Of a DNA stretch of 62,841 nt, positions 34,220 through 42,714 are shown one piece after another; the first letter of the stretch is position 1, and each line of letters opens with the position of its first letter. A program made the translations under genes and the position numbers. The stretch is taken from positions 1 to 62,841 of the forward strand of contig NZ_BSSA01000040.1 of NCBI RefSeq assembly GCF_030268885.1, written 5' to 3'. This stretch comes from Kitasatospora phosalacinea. Its GTDB lineage: Bacteria > Actinomycetota > Actinomycetes > Streptomycetales > Streptomycetaceae. Under the pieces are notes generated by a model. It did not search any database. It was not told where the DNA came from and saw nothing but the letters and a program-made list of their open reading frames with translations.

Positions 34220-34675
34220 ATGCGTCTGCGCCCGCTCGCCCTCGCCGCCGCCCTCGTGCTCGGCGCCGCCCCCGCCCTGGCCGCCCCGGCCCTGGCCACC
34301 CCCGCCCCCACGCCCCCCGTCCCCGCGGCCGCCGTCAGCAACCCGCCCGGCGTGCACGTCCTCAACGGCGACAGCCGGGTCGCCCGGCACGTCGCCTGCC
34401 CGGCCGGGTGGGTCTGCCTCTACGACGGCGTCCACTACGACCACGCCGCCGTCGCGCTGCTGCCCGGCACCCAGCTCGCCGACACCGAACGGCTGAACCT
34501 GCCCGACGGCTCCCGGTTCACCGGCGAGGAGGGCATCTCCGCCTGGGTGAACAACTCGCCCGTCGCCTACTGCTGGTACCCCGGCAAGGACTACGCGGGC
34601 ACCGCCGGCGCGATGGCCCCCGGCGCCCGGGGCAGCGCCCACGACAACGCGCTCAAATCGCTCCGCCCGTGCTGA
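34220..34675 (+). CDS. secreted peptidase inhibitor family I36-like protein
   Basis: 151 residues. Sec signal (RLRPLALAAALVLGAAPALA), Ala/Pro linker, then HVACPAGWVCLYDGVHYDHA and WVNNSPVAYCWYPGKDYAG, ending in SLRPC. The CP-GWVCLYD motif with a single beta/gamma-crystallin-like unit is the signature of the Streptomyces I36 metalloprotease inhibitor (SMPI) family. SMPI binds thermolysin-type proteases extracellularly. It could moderate secreted proteases such as snapalysin, but that target is only a guess. GGGAGG precedes ATG 34220. Confidence 0.75.
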   Translation: MRLRPLALAAALVLGAAPALAAPALATPAPTPPVPAAAVSNPPGVHVLNGDSRVARHVACPAGWVCLYDGVHYDHAAVALLPGTQLADTERLNLPDGSRFTGEEGISAWVNNSPVAYCWYPGKDYAGTAGAMAPGARGSAHDNALKSLRPC

Positions 34676-34698
34676 GCCAGTCCCTCCCCAGGAGTCGC

Positions 34699-34923
34699 AT
34701 GACCCCCCTCCACCGGCGCGCCGCCGCTGCCGCCGCGGCCCTCGCCGTCGCCGCGGTCCTCACCGCGGCCAGCGCCCGGGCGTACTCCTCGCCCGCCGAC
34801 CGCACCGTCACCACCGGCCCCCGGGCGCACACCACCGCCACCGACCCCGAGCCAGCCGGCCGCCCCGCGCACGGCGCGGCCACCGTCGCCGCAGCCACCG
34901 TCGCCGCGGTCGCCGTCGGCTGA
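34699..34923 (+). CDS. small exported or membrane-anchored Ala-rich protein
   Basis: 74 residues: MTPLHRRAAAAAAALAVAAV forms a signal or anchor helix, followed by an Ala/Thr/Pro-rich stretch without cysteines. AGGAG lies 6 bases before ATG 34699, 23 bp after the I36 gene, so it may be the last gene of the secreted-protein run. No known family; low-complexity composition makes this the least certain of the three. Confidence 0.5.
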   Translation: MTPLHRRAAAAAAALAVAAVLTAASARAYSSPADRTVTTGPRAHTTATDPEPAGRPAHGAATVAAATVAAVAVG

Positions 34924-34963
34924 GGGCCCGTTCGACGCGCACCGCCCGTCCGCCCGCCGGTGG

Positions 34964-35010
34964 CATGATCCGTCCAGCCGACGGAGTGTCATAATCCGGC
35001 CCGCCGACGG
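34964..35010. repeat. imperfect direct repeat of 21 bp, 26-bp spacing
   Basis: CATGATCCGTCCAGCCGACGG (34964-34984) and CATAATCCGGCCCGCCGACGG (34990-35010) agree at 18 of 21 positions and sit 87-133 bp upstream of the membrane protein gene at 35097. Could be tandem regulator sites. Confidence 0.5.
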
Positions 35011-35096
35011 GCGGTACGGGCGGGCCGAACGGTGGATATCCTGCGGAAAGACGGCCCGGGGGAAGGCCGGCCGACCACCGAGGGGATTTCGAAACC

Positions 35097-35651
35097 ATGT
35101 CGTACCTGCGCACCTTCCTGCCCTGGATCATCTTCGCGGTGGTCCCCGCGTCCCAGTGGCAGTGGGCCGCACTGGCCGGTCTGGCGGCGGCCGCCGCCGT
35201 CATCGCCCAGCAGCGCCGGGCGGGCGCCGGGTGGGACGCGCTGATCATCGAGACCGGCTCCGCGCTGTACTTCGCCGTCCTCGCCGCGATCGCCTTCGCC
35301 GACCCGCACTCCGGTGTCCGCGGCTACTCCGCGGCGCTGTCCTCCGCCGTCCTCGCGGTGATCGCCGGGGGCTCGCTGCTGATCGGCAAGCCGTTCACGC
35401 TCGGCATCGCCAAGCGCACCACCCCGCAGGAGTTCTGGACGCTCAAGCCGTTCGTCCGGGTCAACACGGTCATCACCGCGGTGTGGACCGCGGCCTTCGC
35501 GGTCACCGCCGTCGTCCTGGCCGTCCTCGCCCACGGCGGCAGCGGGCACTCCACCGTCTCCCTGGCCGTTCAGATCGCGGGCTTCGTCGTCCCGATGGTC
35601 TTCACCGTCCGCTACGTCGCCGCCGTCCGGGCCCGCGCGCCCCAGCACTGA
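35097..35651 (+). CDS. integral membrane protein of unknown function
   Basis: 184 residues with about five hydrophobic helices (TFLPWIIFAVVPASQWQWAAL; LIIETGSALYFAVLAAIAFAD; AALSSAVLAVIAGGSLLIGK; VNTVITAVWTAAFAVTAVVLAVLA; LAVQIAGFVVPMVFTVRYVAAV). PFTLGIAKRTTPQEFWTLKPF is a conserved-looking cytoplasmic loop. The family is seen in many actinomycetes but has no named function that I recognise. ATG 35097 follows GAGGGGATTTCG. A direct repeat lies about 100 bp upstream. Confidence 0.75.
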   Translation: MSYLRTFLPWIIFAVVPASQWQWAALAGLAAAAAVIAQQRRAGAGWDALIIETGSALYFAVLAAIAFADPHSGVRGYSAALSSAVLAVIAGGSLLIGKPFTLGIAKRTTPQEFWTLKPFVRVNTVITAVWTAAFAVTAVVLAVLAHGGSGHSTVSLAVQIAGFVVPMVFTVRYVAAVRARAPQH

Positions 35652-35963
35652 GCGGACGCCCGCCGACGGCCCGCGCCGGGCCACGGCCACCGTTCGGAGC
35701 GCGAGTTCCCGCCGGCCCCGCGCCCGCCGGCGGCCCCGCGCCCGCCGGCACCTGCACGCCGCGCCCCGCCGCCGGGGTGGTGACGTGCGGGGAGGGGGAG
35801 CGGCGAGGGTCGGGAGCGCCCCGGGCGGGTCGGCGGGAGGGTGGGGCGAGGGTGTCGGGAGGTTCGAACGGCGGGTGCGGTGGGCAGGTCCCTGCCAAGC
35901 CAGTCCGCTGCTCGATCCGCACCCGTCCGTTGCCCGACCCGCTCCCACCACGGAGGCCGACGA
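35652..35963. other. 312-bp intergenic, no gene
   Basis: Direct GCGCCCGCCGGCGGCCCC-type repetition at 35717-35752 is seen, with CACGGAGG at 35949-35956 as the binding site of the next gene. No hairpin with a long stem and no promoter I can defend. Confidence 0.5.
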
Positions 35964-36647
35964 ATGAAGCGCACGACCCGCAGTGCCGGGCTGACCGTCC
36001 TGGCCACGGTCTCGCTCGCCCTGACCACCACCGCCGGCACGGCGTCCGCCGCCACCCCCACGACCGGGGCCGGGCCCGCGGCCGCCGCCGCGTGCACCTA
36101 CACCGCGGCCGTCCCCGCCGACAACTTCAAGGGCATCCCGGTCTTCGACGCGGCGAAGGCCGCCAAGCCCTACAGCGCCACCCTCCGCACCAGCCAGGGG
36201 GCGATCACCTTCCGGGCGCTCACCGACCATGCCCCCTGCACCACCTACTCGTTCCGCTTCCTCGCCGAACGCGACTACTTCGACCGCACCCACTGCCACC
36301 GCCTCACCACCCAGCGGATCTACGTCCTGCAGTGCGGCGACCCCACCGGCACCGGCAGCGGCGGCCCCGGCTACTCCTTCCCCGACGAGAACCTGGAGGG
36401 CGCCACCTACCCCGCGGGCACCGTCGCGATGGCCAACGCCGGTCCGAACACCAACGGCAGCCAGTTCTTCATCGTCTGGAAGGACACCAAGCTCTCCCCG
36501 GCCTACACCCCCTTCGGTCGCGTCACCTCCGGGCTCGACGTGCTGCAGAAGATCGCCGCGGGCGGCGAGGACGACCAGAACGGCCCCGGGGACGGCTACC
36601 CGACGCTGCCCGTCACCATCCGCAACGTCGGGATCTCCAAGCGCTGA
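35964..36647 (+). CDS. secreted peptidyl-prolyl cis-trans isomerase, cyclophilin type
   Basis: 227 residues. Sec signal (RSAGLTVLATVSLALTTTAGTASAA), then a compact bacterial cyclophilin: ITFRALTDHAPCTTYSFRFL, YFDRTHCHRL (the Arg of the active site is replaced within FDRTHCHR), LQCGDPTGTGSGGPGYSF, TVAMANAGPNTNGSQFFI and the closing TPFGRVTSGLDVLQKIA. Catalyses proline isomerisation in exported proteins. ATG 35964 has GGAGG nine bases upstream. Three cysteines may form a disulfide near the active site. Confidence 0.9.
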   Translation: MKRTTRSAGLTVLATVSLALTTTAGTASAATPTTGAGPAAAAACTYTAAVPADNFKGIPVFDAAKAAKPYSATLRTSQGAITFRALTDHAPCTTYSFRFLAERDYFDRTHCHRLTTQRIYVLQCGDPTGTGSGGPGYSFPDENLEGATYPAGTVAMANAGPNTNGSQFFIVWKDTKLSPAYTPFGRVTSGLDVLQKIAAGGEDDQNGPGDGYPTLPVTIRNVGISKR

Positions 36648-36726
36648 CCCGCCGGACCCGGCGGGCCCGCCGGACTCGCCGGACCCGGCGGGCCGCCGCG
36701 CCGACGGGCCGTCAACTGCTGCGCCC

Positions 36727-37305
36727 TCACGCCCCGGTGGTGAACTCCTCCGCGGAGCCGGCCGCCACCGGGGCGAGCACCCCGCACAGGTGGTTGCCCG
36801 GGTCCGCCGGGTCCGCGCTGATCCAGAACTGCGCCCACAGCTCGGTGAACTCCTCCCGGGAGAGGAAGCCGTCGCCGTCCAGGTCGACCAGCTCGAACAC
36901 GCCGACGGTGTCGGTCGGTCGCCCGTTCCACACGTCGACCAGGCGGCGGTGCTCCTCCCGCGAGATCCGGCCGTCGCCGTTCTCGTCGACCGCGTCGAAG
37001 ACGGTGTCCGCCGTCGCCGTCACGGCCTCCCGCATCCCGGGCAGCCGGTCCACCATGGCCAGGACCTCGTCCATGTCCACCAGCCCGTCGCCGTTGGTGT
37101 CCGCCGCCTCGTACAGCGCGTCCCACCAGCCGAGCATCACCCGCTCCACCCGGGCCGCCAGCTCCCGGTCCGCCGCCACCCGCGGCAGCCGCCGCCAGCG
37201 GTCCGCCAGCGCCCGGAAGTCCTCCTCGTCGAGGTACCCGTTCCCGTCGGTGTCGAGCGCGTGGAACACGCTGGTCAACTTGTAGCGCTGGAACTCGCTC
37301 GCCAT
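36727..37305 (-). CDS. calerythrin-like protein with four EF-hands
   Basis: 192 residues. Four calcium loops are intact: D18-D29 (DTDGNGYLDEED), D69-E80 (DTNGDGLVDMDE), D107-E118 (DENGDGRISREE) and D141-E152 (DLDGDGFLSREE); the first ends in Asp instead of Glu and may bind more weakly. Layout and length match actinomycete calerythrin, a cytoplasmic calcium buffer or sensor related to eukaryotic sarcoplasmic calcium-binding proteins. ATG at 37303-37305. Convergent with the cyclophilin gene; between them GCCGGACCCGGCGGGCC-type units repeat. Confidence 0.92.
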   Translation of the reverse strand: MASEFQRYKLTSVFHALDTDGNGYLDEEDFRALADRWRRLPRVAADRELAARVERVMLGWWDALYEAADTNGDGLVDMDEVLAMVDRLPGMREAVTATADTVFDAVDENGDGRISREEHRRLVDVWNGRPTDTVGVFELVDLDGDGFLSREEFTELWAQFWISADPADPGNHLCGVLAPVAAGSAEEFTTGA

Positions 37306-37524
37306 GGCCGTGCCTCTCCTTGGAACCTCTCCCGGACGTGCGAGGCTGATCCTTTCCGCCCCCGCCCGTCCTACGGCGGCGCGCGGTCGCACACCCCGTC
37401 CCCACCCGTACGCCGGGGGAGCGCACACCCGCCCGCGCGCCGGTCGGCCCGTGACGTCCGTCATGCCCGAGCCGTGCAACGGGCCACTTCTGCGAGCCTC
37501 CTGACGGTCCCTAGGGTTGCCGAC

Positions 37525-37881
37525 ATGACGAACACGGGGAACACCGGGGACAACGACCGCACCGACATCCGGATCAGCCTGATCGGCGGCACCCGCCTGG
37601 GGGGCGAGGAGATCCACCGCCGCACCCTCACCGCCTCCCTCGTCGGCGGCGCCGACGTCGACCTCACCGACGTCGACATCCCGGACGGCGCCGAACTGCG
37701 CATCACCAAGCTCAGCCTGGTCGGCGGCGTCTCGCTGCGGGTCCGCCCCGACGTCCGGGTGGTCGTCACGGGCATCCGGCTCGGGGGCGTCAGCGACGAC
37801 GGGCCCACCCGCGAGGGCGGCCCCACCGTCCACGTCGCCGCCTGGGGCCTGCTCGGCGGCGTCAGCGTCCGCCGCGACTGA
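37525..37881 (+). CDS. LiaF-like (toastrack) beta-solenoid protein
   Basis: 118 residues: repeated short strands ending in glycine (ISLIGGTRLGGEEI, LTASLVGGADVDLTDVDIPDG, KLSLVGGVSLRVRPDVRV, GIRLGGVSDDG, HVAAWGLLGGVSVRR). This is the pattern of the LiaF C-terminal/DUF2154 cell-wall stress family, without a membrane anchor. ATG 37525 lies seven bases after TAGGGT (37512-37517), so the mRNA may be leaderless. Role unknown; related proteins sense envelope stress. Confidence 0.7.
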   Translation: MTNTGNTGDNDRTDIRISLIGGTRLGGEEIHRRTLTASLVGGADVDLTDVDIPDGAELRITKLSLVGGVSLRVRPDVRVVVTGIRLGGVSDDGPTREGGPTVHVAAWGLLGGVSVRRD

Positions 37882-37961
37882 CGGCCCGTCCGGCCGGGAG
37901 CGGGACGGTGCGGCCCCCGCGCGGAGCGGGGAGCCGGGAACGCCCTGCCGCCCCCCGGGGC

Positions 37962-38405
37962 TCAGCCGACGCGGGCGTCGTAGGCCCCGCGGTGGGCGAG
38001 CACGTCGTCCATGTGCGTCTCGGCCCAGCTCTTGATGCCGCGCACCATGTCGTACAGCGACAGGCCGAGACCGGTCAGCTCGTAGGAGACCGTGACGGGC
38101 ACGGTCGGCGTCACCGTACGGGTCACCAGGCCGTCGCGCTCCAGGGAGCGCAGCGTCTGGGTGAGCATCTTCTGGCTGACCCCGGCCAGGAGGCGGGCCA
38201 GCTCCGAGTAGCGCATCGCCCGGGGCTCGCCCGCGCAGTCGGTGCCCGCCTCGTGCGGGCTGCCGTTGCCGAGCGCGGCCAGGACCAGCGTGACCCACTT
38301 GTCGGAGATCCGGTCGAGCAGCTGCCGACTGGGGCACGCCGCCACGAACGCGTCGTACTGCACCTTGGCCTGCGCCCGCTGCTGGGCCGCCGTCATCGTC
38401 GCCAT
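37962..38405 (-). CDS. HxlR-family transcriptional regulator
   Basis: 147 residues. CPSRQLLDRISDKWVTLVLAAL and MRYSELARLLAGVSQKMLTQTLRSLERDGLVTRTVTPTVPVTVSYELT are the classic HxlR winged-HTH segments, with an early cysteine (ACPSRQ) that in redox-sensing members (e.g. HypR/QorR types) forms a switch disulfide. Divergent from the aldo/keto reductase at 38546, its likely target; the 140-bp gap contains GCAC-TCCGAG-GTGC and AT-rich DNA. ATG at 38403-38405 chosen over an upstream in-frame ATG. Confidence 0.9.
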   Translation of the reverse strand: MATMTAAQQRAQAKVQYDAFVAACPSRQLLDRISDKWVTLVLAALGNGSPHEAGTDCAGEPRAMRYSELARLLAGVSQKMLTQTLRSLERDGLVTRTVTPTVPVTVSYELTGLGLSLYDMVRGIKSWAETHMDDVLAHRGAYDARVG

Positions 38406-38545
38406 CGGAACCACCTTTCTCACCCGCGGGTGGCTTACGCACTCCGAGGTGCCTACTTCCCCCTGGAGAGTTACGCGTCAAATGATGGTGCACGAAGCCG
38501 GCGGGCACCAGCACCCGGCTCGACGCGAAAGGCAGAGCACCAGCA

Positions 38546-39418
38546 ATGAGCACGCTCCCCGCTCCGCTCCCCGGCGGCACCTGGACCCTCGGCGACCTGA
38601 CCGTCACCCGGTTCGGCTACGGCGCCATGCAGCTCGCCGGCCCCGGGGTCATGGGCCCGCCCGCCGACCGGGACGGCGCCCTCGCCGTCCTGCGCGAGGC
38701 CGTCGACCTCGGCATCACCCACATCGACACCGCCGACGCCTACGGTCCGCACCTCACCAACCGGCTGATCCGCGAAGCCCTGCACCCCTACCGCGACTCC
38801 CTGCACATCGTCACCAAGGTCGGAGCGACCCGCGACGAGCAGGGCGGCTGGCCCCCGGCCCGCGAACCCGACGACCTGCGCCGCGCGGTCCGGGAGAACC
38901 TGCACAACCTCGGCCTCGACGCACTGGACGTGGTCAACCTCCGGCTCGGCGACGCCCGCGGCCCCGTGCCCGGCTCGCTCGCCGAGGCGTTCGGGACGCT
39001 CGTCGAACTCCAGCAGCAGGGCCTCGTCCGGCACCTCGGCGTGAGCAACGCGACGCCGGAACAGGTCGCCGAGGCACGCTCCATCGCCCCGATCGTGTCC
39101 GTGCAGAACATGTACAACCTCGCCCACCGCCACGACGACGAACTCGTCGACGAACTCGCCGGAGCGGGCATCGCCTACGTGCCCTTCTTCCCGCTCGGCG
39201 GCTTCACCCCGCTGCAGTCCGCGGCCCTCACGGCCGTGGCCGCCCGACGGGACGCGACGCCGATGTCGACCGCCCTGGCCTGGCTGCTGCAGCGGTCACC
39301 GAACATCCTGCTGATCCCCGGCACCTCCTCGGTCGCGCACCTGCGCGAGAACGTCGCGGGCGCGGCCCGCCCGCTCTCCGAGGAGGACCTCGCCGAACTC
39401 GACGAGATCGGCCGCTGA
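38546..39418 (+). CDS. aldo/keto reductase
   Basis: 290 residues. Start segment FGYGAMQLAG, then THIDTADAYGPHLTN (catalytic Asp and Tyr), IVTKVGATRDEQGG (Lys), LDALDVVNLRLGD and PLGGFTPLQS, with the cofactor loop IPGTSSVAHLRENVAG. The usual catalytic His is replaced by Asn in VVNLR, as in several actinomycete AKR subfamilies. Divergent from the HxlR-type regulator, which probably controls it in response to reactive carbonyls or quinones. Confidence 0.88.
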   Translation: MSTLPAPLPGGTWTLGDLTVTRFGYGAMQLAGPGVMGPPADRDGALAVLREAVDLGITHIDTADAYGPHLTNRLIREALHPYRDSLHIVTKVGATRDEQGGWPPAREPDDLRRAVRENLHNLGLDALDVVNLRLGDARGPVPGSLAEAFGTLVELQQQGLVRHLGVSNATPEQVAEARSIAPIVSVQNMYNLAHRHDDELVDELAGAGIAYVPFFPLGGFTPLQSAALTAVAARRDATPMSTALAWLLQRSPNILLIPGTSSVAHLRENVAGAARPLSEEDLAELDEIGR

Positions 39419-39599
39419 CCCCACCGGCCGCGGGCCGCGGCCGCACCCCCGGAGCGCCCGGCCGGCCGCGGCCGTCGCCCGCCGTCGCCCCCTCCACCGG
39501 GACCGGCCTGTCGGTGCGCCCGGAACTGCGGCTATTGTGGCCCGCGCGCCGGAACACGGCGTCAAGACCGGTGTGACAGCAAGAAGAGGGGTGGGTCCG

Positions 39600-39812
39600 A
39601 TGGCGGACATCGAAGCGGCACGGGCGGCATTCGCGCGTCTGGACGTCGACGGCGACGGGCGGGTCACCGCGCGCGAGTACAAGACGGTCATGGCCCAGCT
39701 CGGCGACTTCCACGTCACCGAGACGGTCGCGCAGGCGATCATCAACGCCAAGGACGCCAACGGCGACGGCAAGCTCTCCTTCGAGGAGTTCTGGGCCTCC
39801 GTCCAGGGCTGA
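39600..39812 (+). CDS. small two-EF-hand calcium-binding protein
   Basis: 70 residues with two canonical loops: D15-E26 (DVDGDGRVTARE) and D52-E63 (DANGDGKLSFEE), separated by the GDFHVTETVAQAIINA helix. Matches the CabB/CabC-type Streptomyces calcium proteins. CabC influences spore germination and aerial growth in S. coelicolor; which of the Cab proteins this is cannot be decided by eye. ATG 39600 lies ten bases after GAAGAGGG. Confidence 0.88.
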   Translation: MADIEAARAAFARLDVDGDGRVTAREYKTVMAQLGDFHVTETVAQAIINAKDANGDGKLSFEEFWASVQG

Positions 39813-39970
39813 CCCCTGACCCAGACAGCCCGCCCCCTCCGGCCGGTGCGGCCCCGCCCGCGGCCGGAGGGCCCGGCGGGCGGGGCGCAGCAGCCGCGCC
39901 GCCCGGCGCCGCGGACCGGCACCGACCAGCGGCCCTGGCCACCCGGCCCCGCGCGGCGTACAACTGGCAG

Positions 39971-40531
39971 ATGCCGTCGAACGACCTGCACCGGCGCCAC
40001 CTCGCCGCCTGCGCCGCCGCGCCCACCTACCCCGAGGTCGGCGCCACCGCGGACGCCGCCCTGCCGCCCGGCTACTCCTGACTGCGCCGCCGCGTCCACC
40101 TCGGCCGCGGCCAGGACGTCCTGGAACGCGCGGGCGGGTACGTCCTGGGCTGGGGCGCCCAGCTCGGCTCCGGCTTCGCCGTCCACCCGGCGGCGGTCCG
40201 CGCCGTCCCCGGTGCCACCGTCCTGCTCCGGCTGCGCCTGCCCGGGCTGCGCCTGCCCCGGCTGGTCATCCCCTGCCGGGTGGTCTGGGCCGTCGAGACC
40301 CCTGACCGGATCGGCTTCGCCTACGGCACCCTGCCCGGGCACCCCGAGTGCGGCGAGGAGTCCTTCGTGGTGAGCACGGACGCGGACGGCGAGGTGTGGT
40401 TCGAGGTCACCGCCTTCTCCCGGCTCGCCGCCTGGTACGCCCGGCTCGGCCGCCCCGTCGCGCTCGCCCTCCAGCACCTGGCGATCGAGCGCTACCTGCG
40501 GGCGGTCGTCCGCGCGGCCGCGGCGCCCTGA
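39971..40531 (+). pseudogene. DUF1990 protein interrupted by one in-frame TGA
   Basis: From ATG 39971 the frame reads TYPEVGATADAALPPGYS, then TGA at 40079-40081, then LRRRVHLGRGQDVLERAGGYVLGWGAQLGSGFAV and on through CRVVWAVETPDRIGFAYGTLPGHPECGEESFVV to the stop at 40529. This is the whole DUF1990 family layout in one frame (about 187 codons), broken only by the single stop. A 36-residue N-terminal piece would be made. A sequencing error is possible, as nothing else in the gene is damaged. Confidence 0.7.
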
Positions 40532-40551
40532 ACCCGAGCGGGAGGGCCCCG

Positions 40552-41505
40552 CTACCGCCCGTCGGCCGCGAAGGACCGCACCGCCGCCGACGCCACCGAC
40601 TCGACCAGCGCGATGCCCGCCTCCTCGCTCGCCGAACCGTCGCTCAGCACCGACACCAGCAGGCTCCGACCGCCGTACTCGACCCGGCCGATGCTGTTCA
40701 CCACCCACAGCCCGGTGCTGTCCCGGGACAGCCAGCCGTTCTTCAGCTCCACCGCGCCGCCCTGGTCCGCCGCCGAGACGCCCCAGTCCTGGCCGTCCGC
40801 GACCAGGCCCATCAGCTTCGCCAGGTAGGCGCGGGAGGCGGAGCCCAGCGGCGAGTCCTCGGTGAACACCACCCGCAGCAACCGCGCCTGGTCGGCGGCG
40901 GTGGTCTCGGTCAACCCCCAGAAGCCGTCCGTCCCGGCGACCGTCGCGGTCAGCCCGAAGGCCGCGTTGGCCGCGTCCAGCCCCGCCGCGCCGCCCACCG
41001 CGTCGAACAGCGTGCTGGCCGCCGCGTTGTCGCTCTGCTCGATCATCAGCGCGGCCGCGGACCGCTGACTGCCGGTCAGCACGCCGTCGTTCTGCAGCAG
41101 CAGCGCGGCCAGGATGTCGACCTTGACGATCGAGGCGGTGACGAAGGAGTCGTCGCCCCAGGTCGCGGACGCCCCGGAGACGGGGTCGGCCACCGTGACG
41201 GCGAAGTGCCCGTCGAGGGCGCCGACCGCCGCAGCGAGCGCGGCGTCCGCGGCGCCCTCCGTTCCCTCCGTTCCCGCCGCCCCCTCCGTTCCTTCCGCCG
41301 TCGCACCGCCCGTCGGGACCGTCGCCGAGGCCGTCGCGCTCGCCGGTTCGCCGCCCGTCGAGCGGGAGAGCACCAGCCACGAGGCCAGCGCCGAGAGCAG
41401 CACCGCCACCACCACCGCCCGTCCGATCCGCCGGGTGCGCCGGGTGCGCCGGGTGCGACGCTCCTGCCTGCGGGCGGAGGTCCGGGTTCCGGGTGCTGCC
41501 GTCAT
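40552..41505 (-). CDS. class A beta-lactamase-fold serine hydrolase
   Basis: 317 residues. A cytoplasmic Arg/Thr-rich tail (RRQERRTRRTRRTRRIGRAV) precedes one membrane helix (VVVAVLLSALASWLVL), a Thr/Gly/Ala linker, then a penicillin-binding-like domain: SxxK at S125-K128 (ASIVKVD), SDN at 158-160 (EQSDNAAAS) and K255-N-G257 in place of KTG (ELKNGWLSRD). The Lys-Asn-Gly triad and lack of a clear Glu166-type omega loop make true beta-lactam hydrolysis doubtful. It may be a membrane-anchored envelope enzyme. Confidence 0.82.
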   Translation of the reverse strand: MTAAPGTRTSARRQERRTRRTRRTRRIGRAVVVAVLLSALASWLVLSRSTGGEPASATASATVPTGGATAEGTEGAAGTEGTEGAADAALAAAVGALDGHFAVTVADPVSGASATWGDDSFVTASIVKVDILAALLLQNDGVLTGSQRSAAALMIEQSDNAAASTLFDAVGGAAGLDAANAAFGLTATVAGTDGFWGLTETTAADQARLLRVVFTEDSPLGSASRAYLAKLMGLVADGQDWGVSAADQGGAVELKNGWLSRDSTGLWVVNSIGRVEYGGRSLLVSVLSDGSASEEAGIALVESVASAAVRSFAADGR

Positions 41506-41702
41506 GCGGACGATGCTCGGCCGCCCGTCTTGACCTGAGATGAGCCACGGCTGAGCCCGCGCTGAGAAGGCGGTCCACGATCAGCTGACGCCCCGCAGAG
41601 CCCCGGGTCCGGCCGATCCTGCTTCCGCCTGCCCGGCAGCCACTTATGATGGCCGCTCCCGCGTGCCGCACTGCACCGGACCGGACCGAGGATCAGAACA
41701 CC

Positions 41703-42449
41703 ATGAGTCGCGAACCGGACCCAGCCGTCCTCTACCCGGACGTGGCCGCCCGTGGCAGCCTCGCCGCAGCCCTCCGAGCCGAAGCTGCGGCCCGAGGAAC
41801 GTCCCTTCCCCTGGCCGTCACCCCGTCCGATCCACTGCGTCATGCCACGATCACCAGTGTGGCGCCGCATCGACACTCGTCCTACGTCACGGCGGGGCAC
41901 CACGAGCGCCACTGGACCTTCTGGGGTTCGTCCAACAACCGGCTCATGATCTGCGGCAGCACCGAGGACATGCGTGAACTTCCCCCGGTGATCCGCGGCT
42001 GGGCCGAGGGAGCCGCTCTCGACGAGATCGAGAGGAACGCGTCCTTCGACCTCCTGACCGGACGTTTCGAAGTCCCCGACAACAACCCCGCCGATGTCAT
42101 CGCCTCGGAGTGGCAGTACCTGCTGAAGGAGGCCGACCGCGCCGACTGGCCGCAGTACCAAGCCCTCATCGAGTCCGCCCACGCCGAACCGAGGCTGCGC
42201 AGGCTCTACCCCTACACCAACCACTGGGCACTGGGCTTCACCGAGATGCCTGACGCTCCCTACTCCACTCCGTCCTTCGTCTCGATCGGGTCGCCCCGGG
42301 GAGTCGGCGACTACACCATCAGGGAGTGGTGGAACGGCCCCCTCCTCCACCGCGTCACCACCGTCGCCGAAGCGATCGCCGTCGCCGTCGCCCGGATCCC
42401 CACCGACCTCCTCCGGACGTCTTCCGAGGATCCCGAACGAGACACCTGA
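41703..42449 (+). CDS. DUF6193 protein
   Basis: 248 residues, no signal or membrane segment. Conserved family stretches: LPPVIRGWAEGAALDEIERNASFDLLTGRFEVPD, ADVIASEWQYLLKEAD and SAHAEPRLRRLYPYTNHWALGF, followed by a C-terminal TIREWW block. The annotation name links the family to natural-product loci, but no chemistry is known. Another, broken copy of this domain lies at 3645-4100, next to the other IS3 copy. ATG 41703. Intact and close to the left end of IS3 copy 2 (198 bp). Confidence 0.8.
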   Translation: MSREPDPAVLYPDVAARGSLAAALRAEAAARGTSLPLAVTPSDPLRHATITSVAPHRHSSYVTAGHHERHWTFWGSSNNRLMICGSTEDMRELPPVIRGWAEGAALDEIERNASFDLLTGRFEVPDNNPADVIASEWQYLLKEADRADWPQYQALIESAHAEPRLRRLYPYTNHWALGFTEMPDAPYSTPSFVSIGSPRGVGDYTIREWWNGPLLHRVTTVAEAIAVAVARIPTDLLRTSSEDPERDT

Positions 42450-42714
42450 AGCCGAACCCGCGAGGCGTCCCGGCGAGACCAACAGCCACAGGACGCAGCC
42501 GTACCAAGGAAGTCGGACCAGCAACCCGGGAGATGGCAGCACCTGGGGACCGGCCACCACCGATCAACGGCCGCCGAGGGCTGCGCGGGCTGCCATCATC
42601 GAGGAGGGCTGATTCCCAGGGCGGTTGCTGTCGTCGTTGACGGGCAGTGAAGCTTCCCCGTGGACCTGGACACCTGGAGACTGGGACGTGAGGTTCCAGA
42701 GGAAGTAGAACCAG

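Noticed and set aside
37882..37961. Terminator hairpin between 37881 and the HxlR gene
   Set aside because: Only short GC palindromes of 5-6 bp; not convincing.
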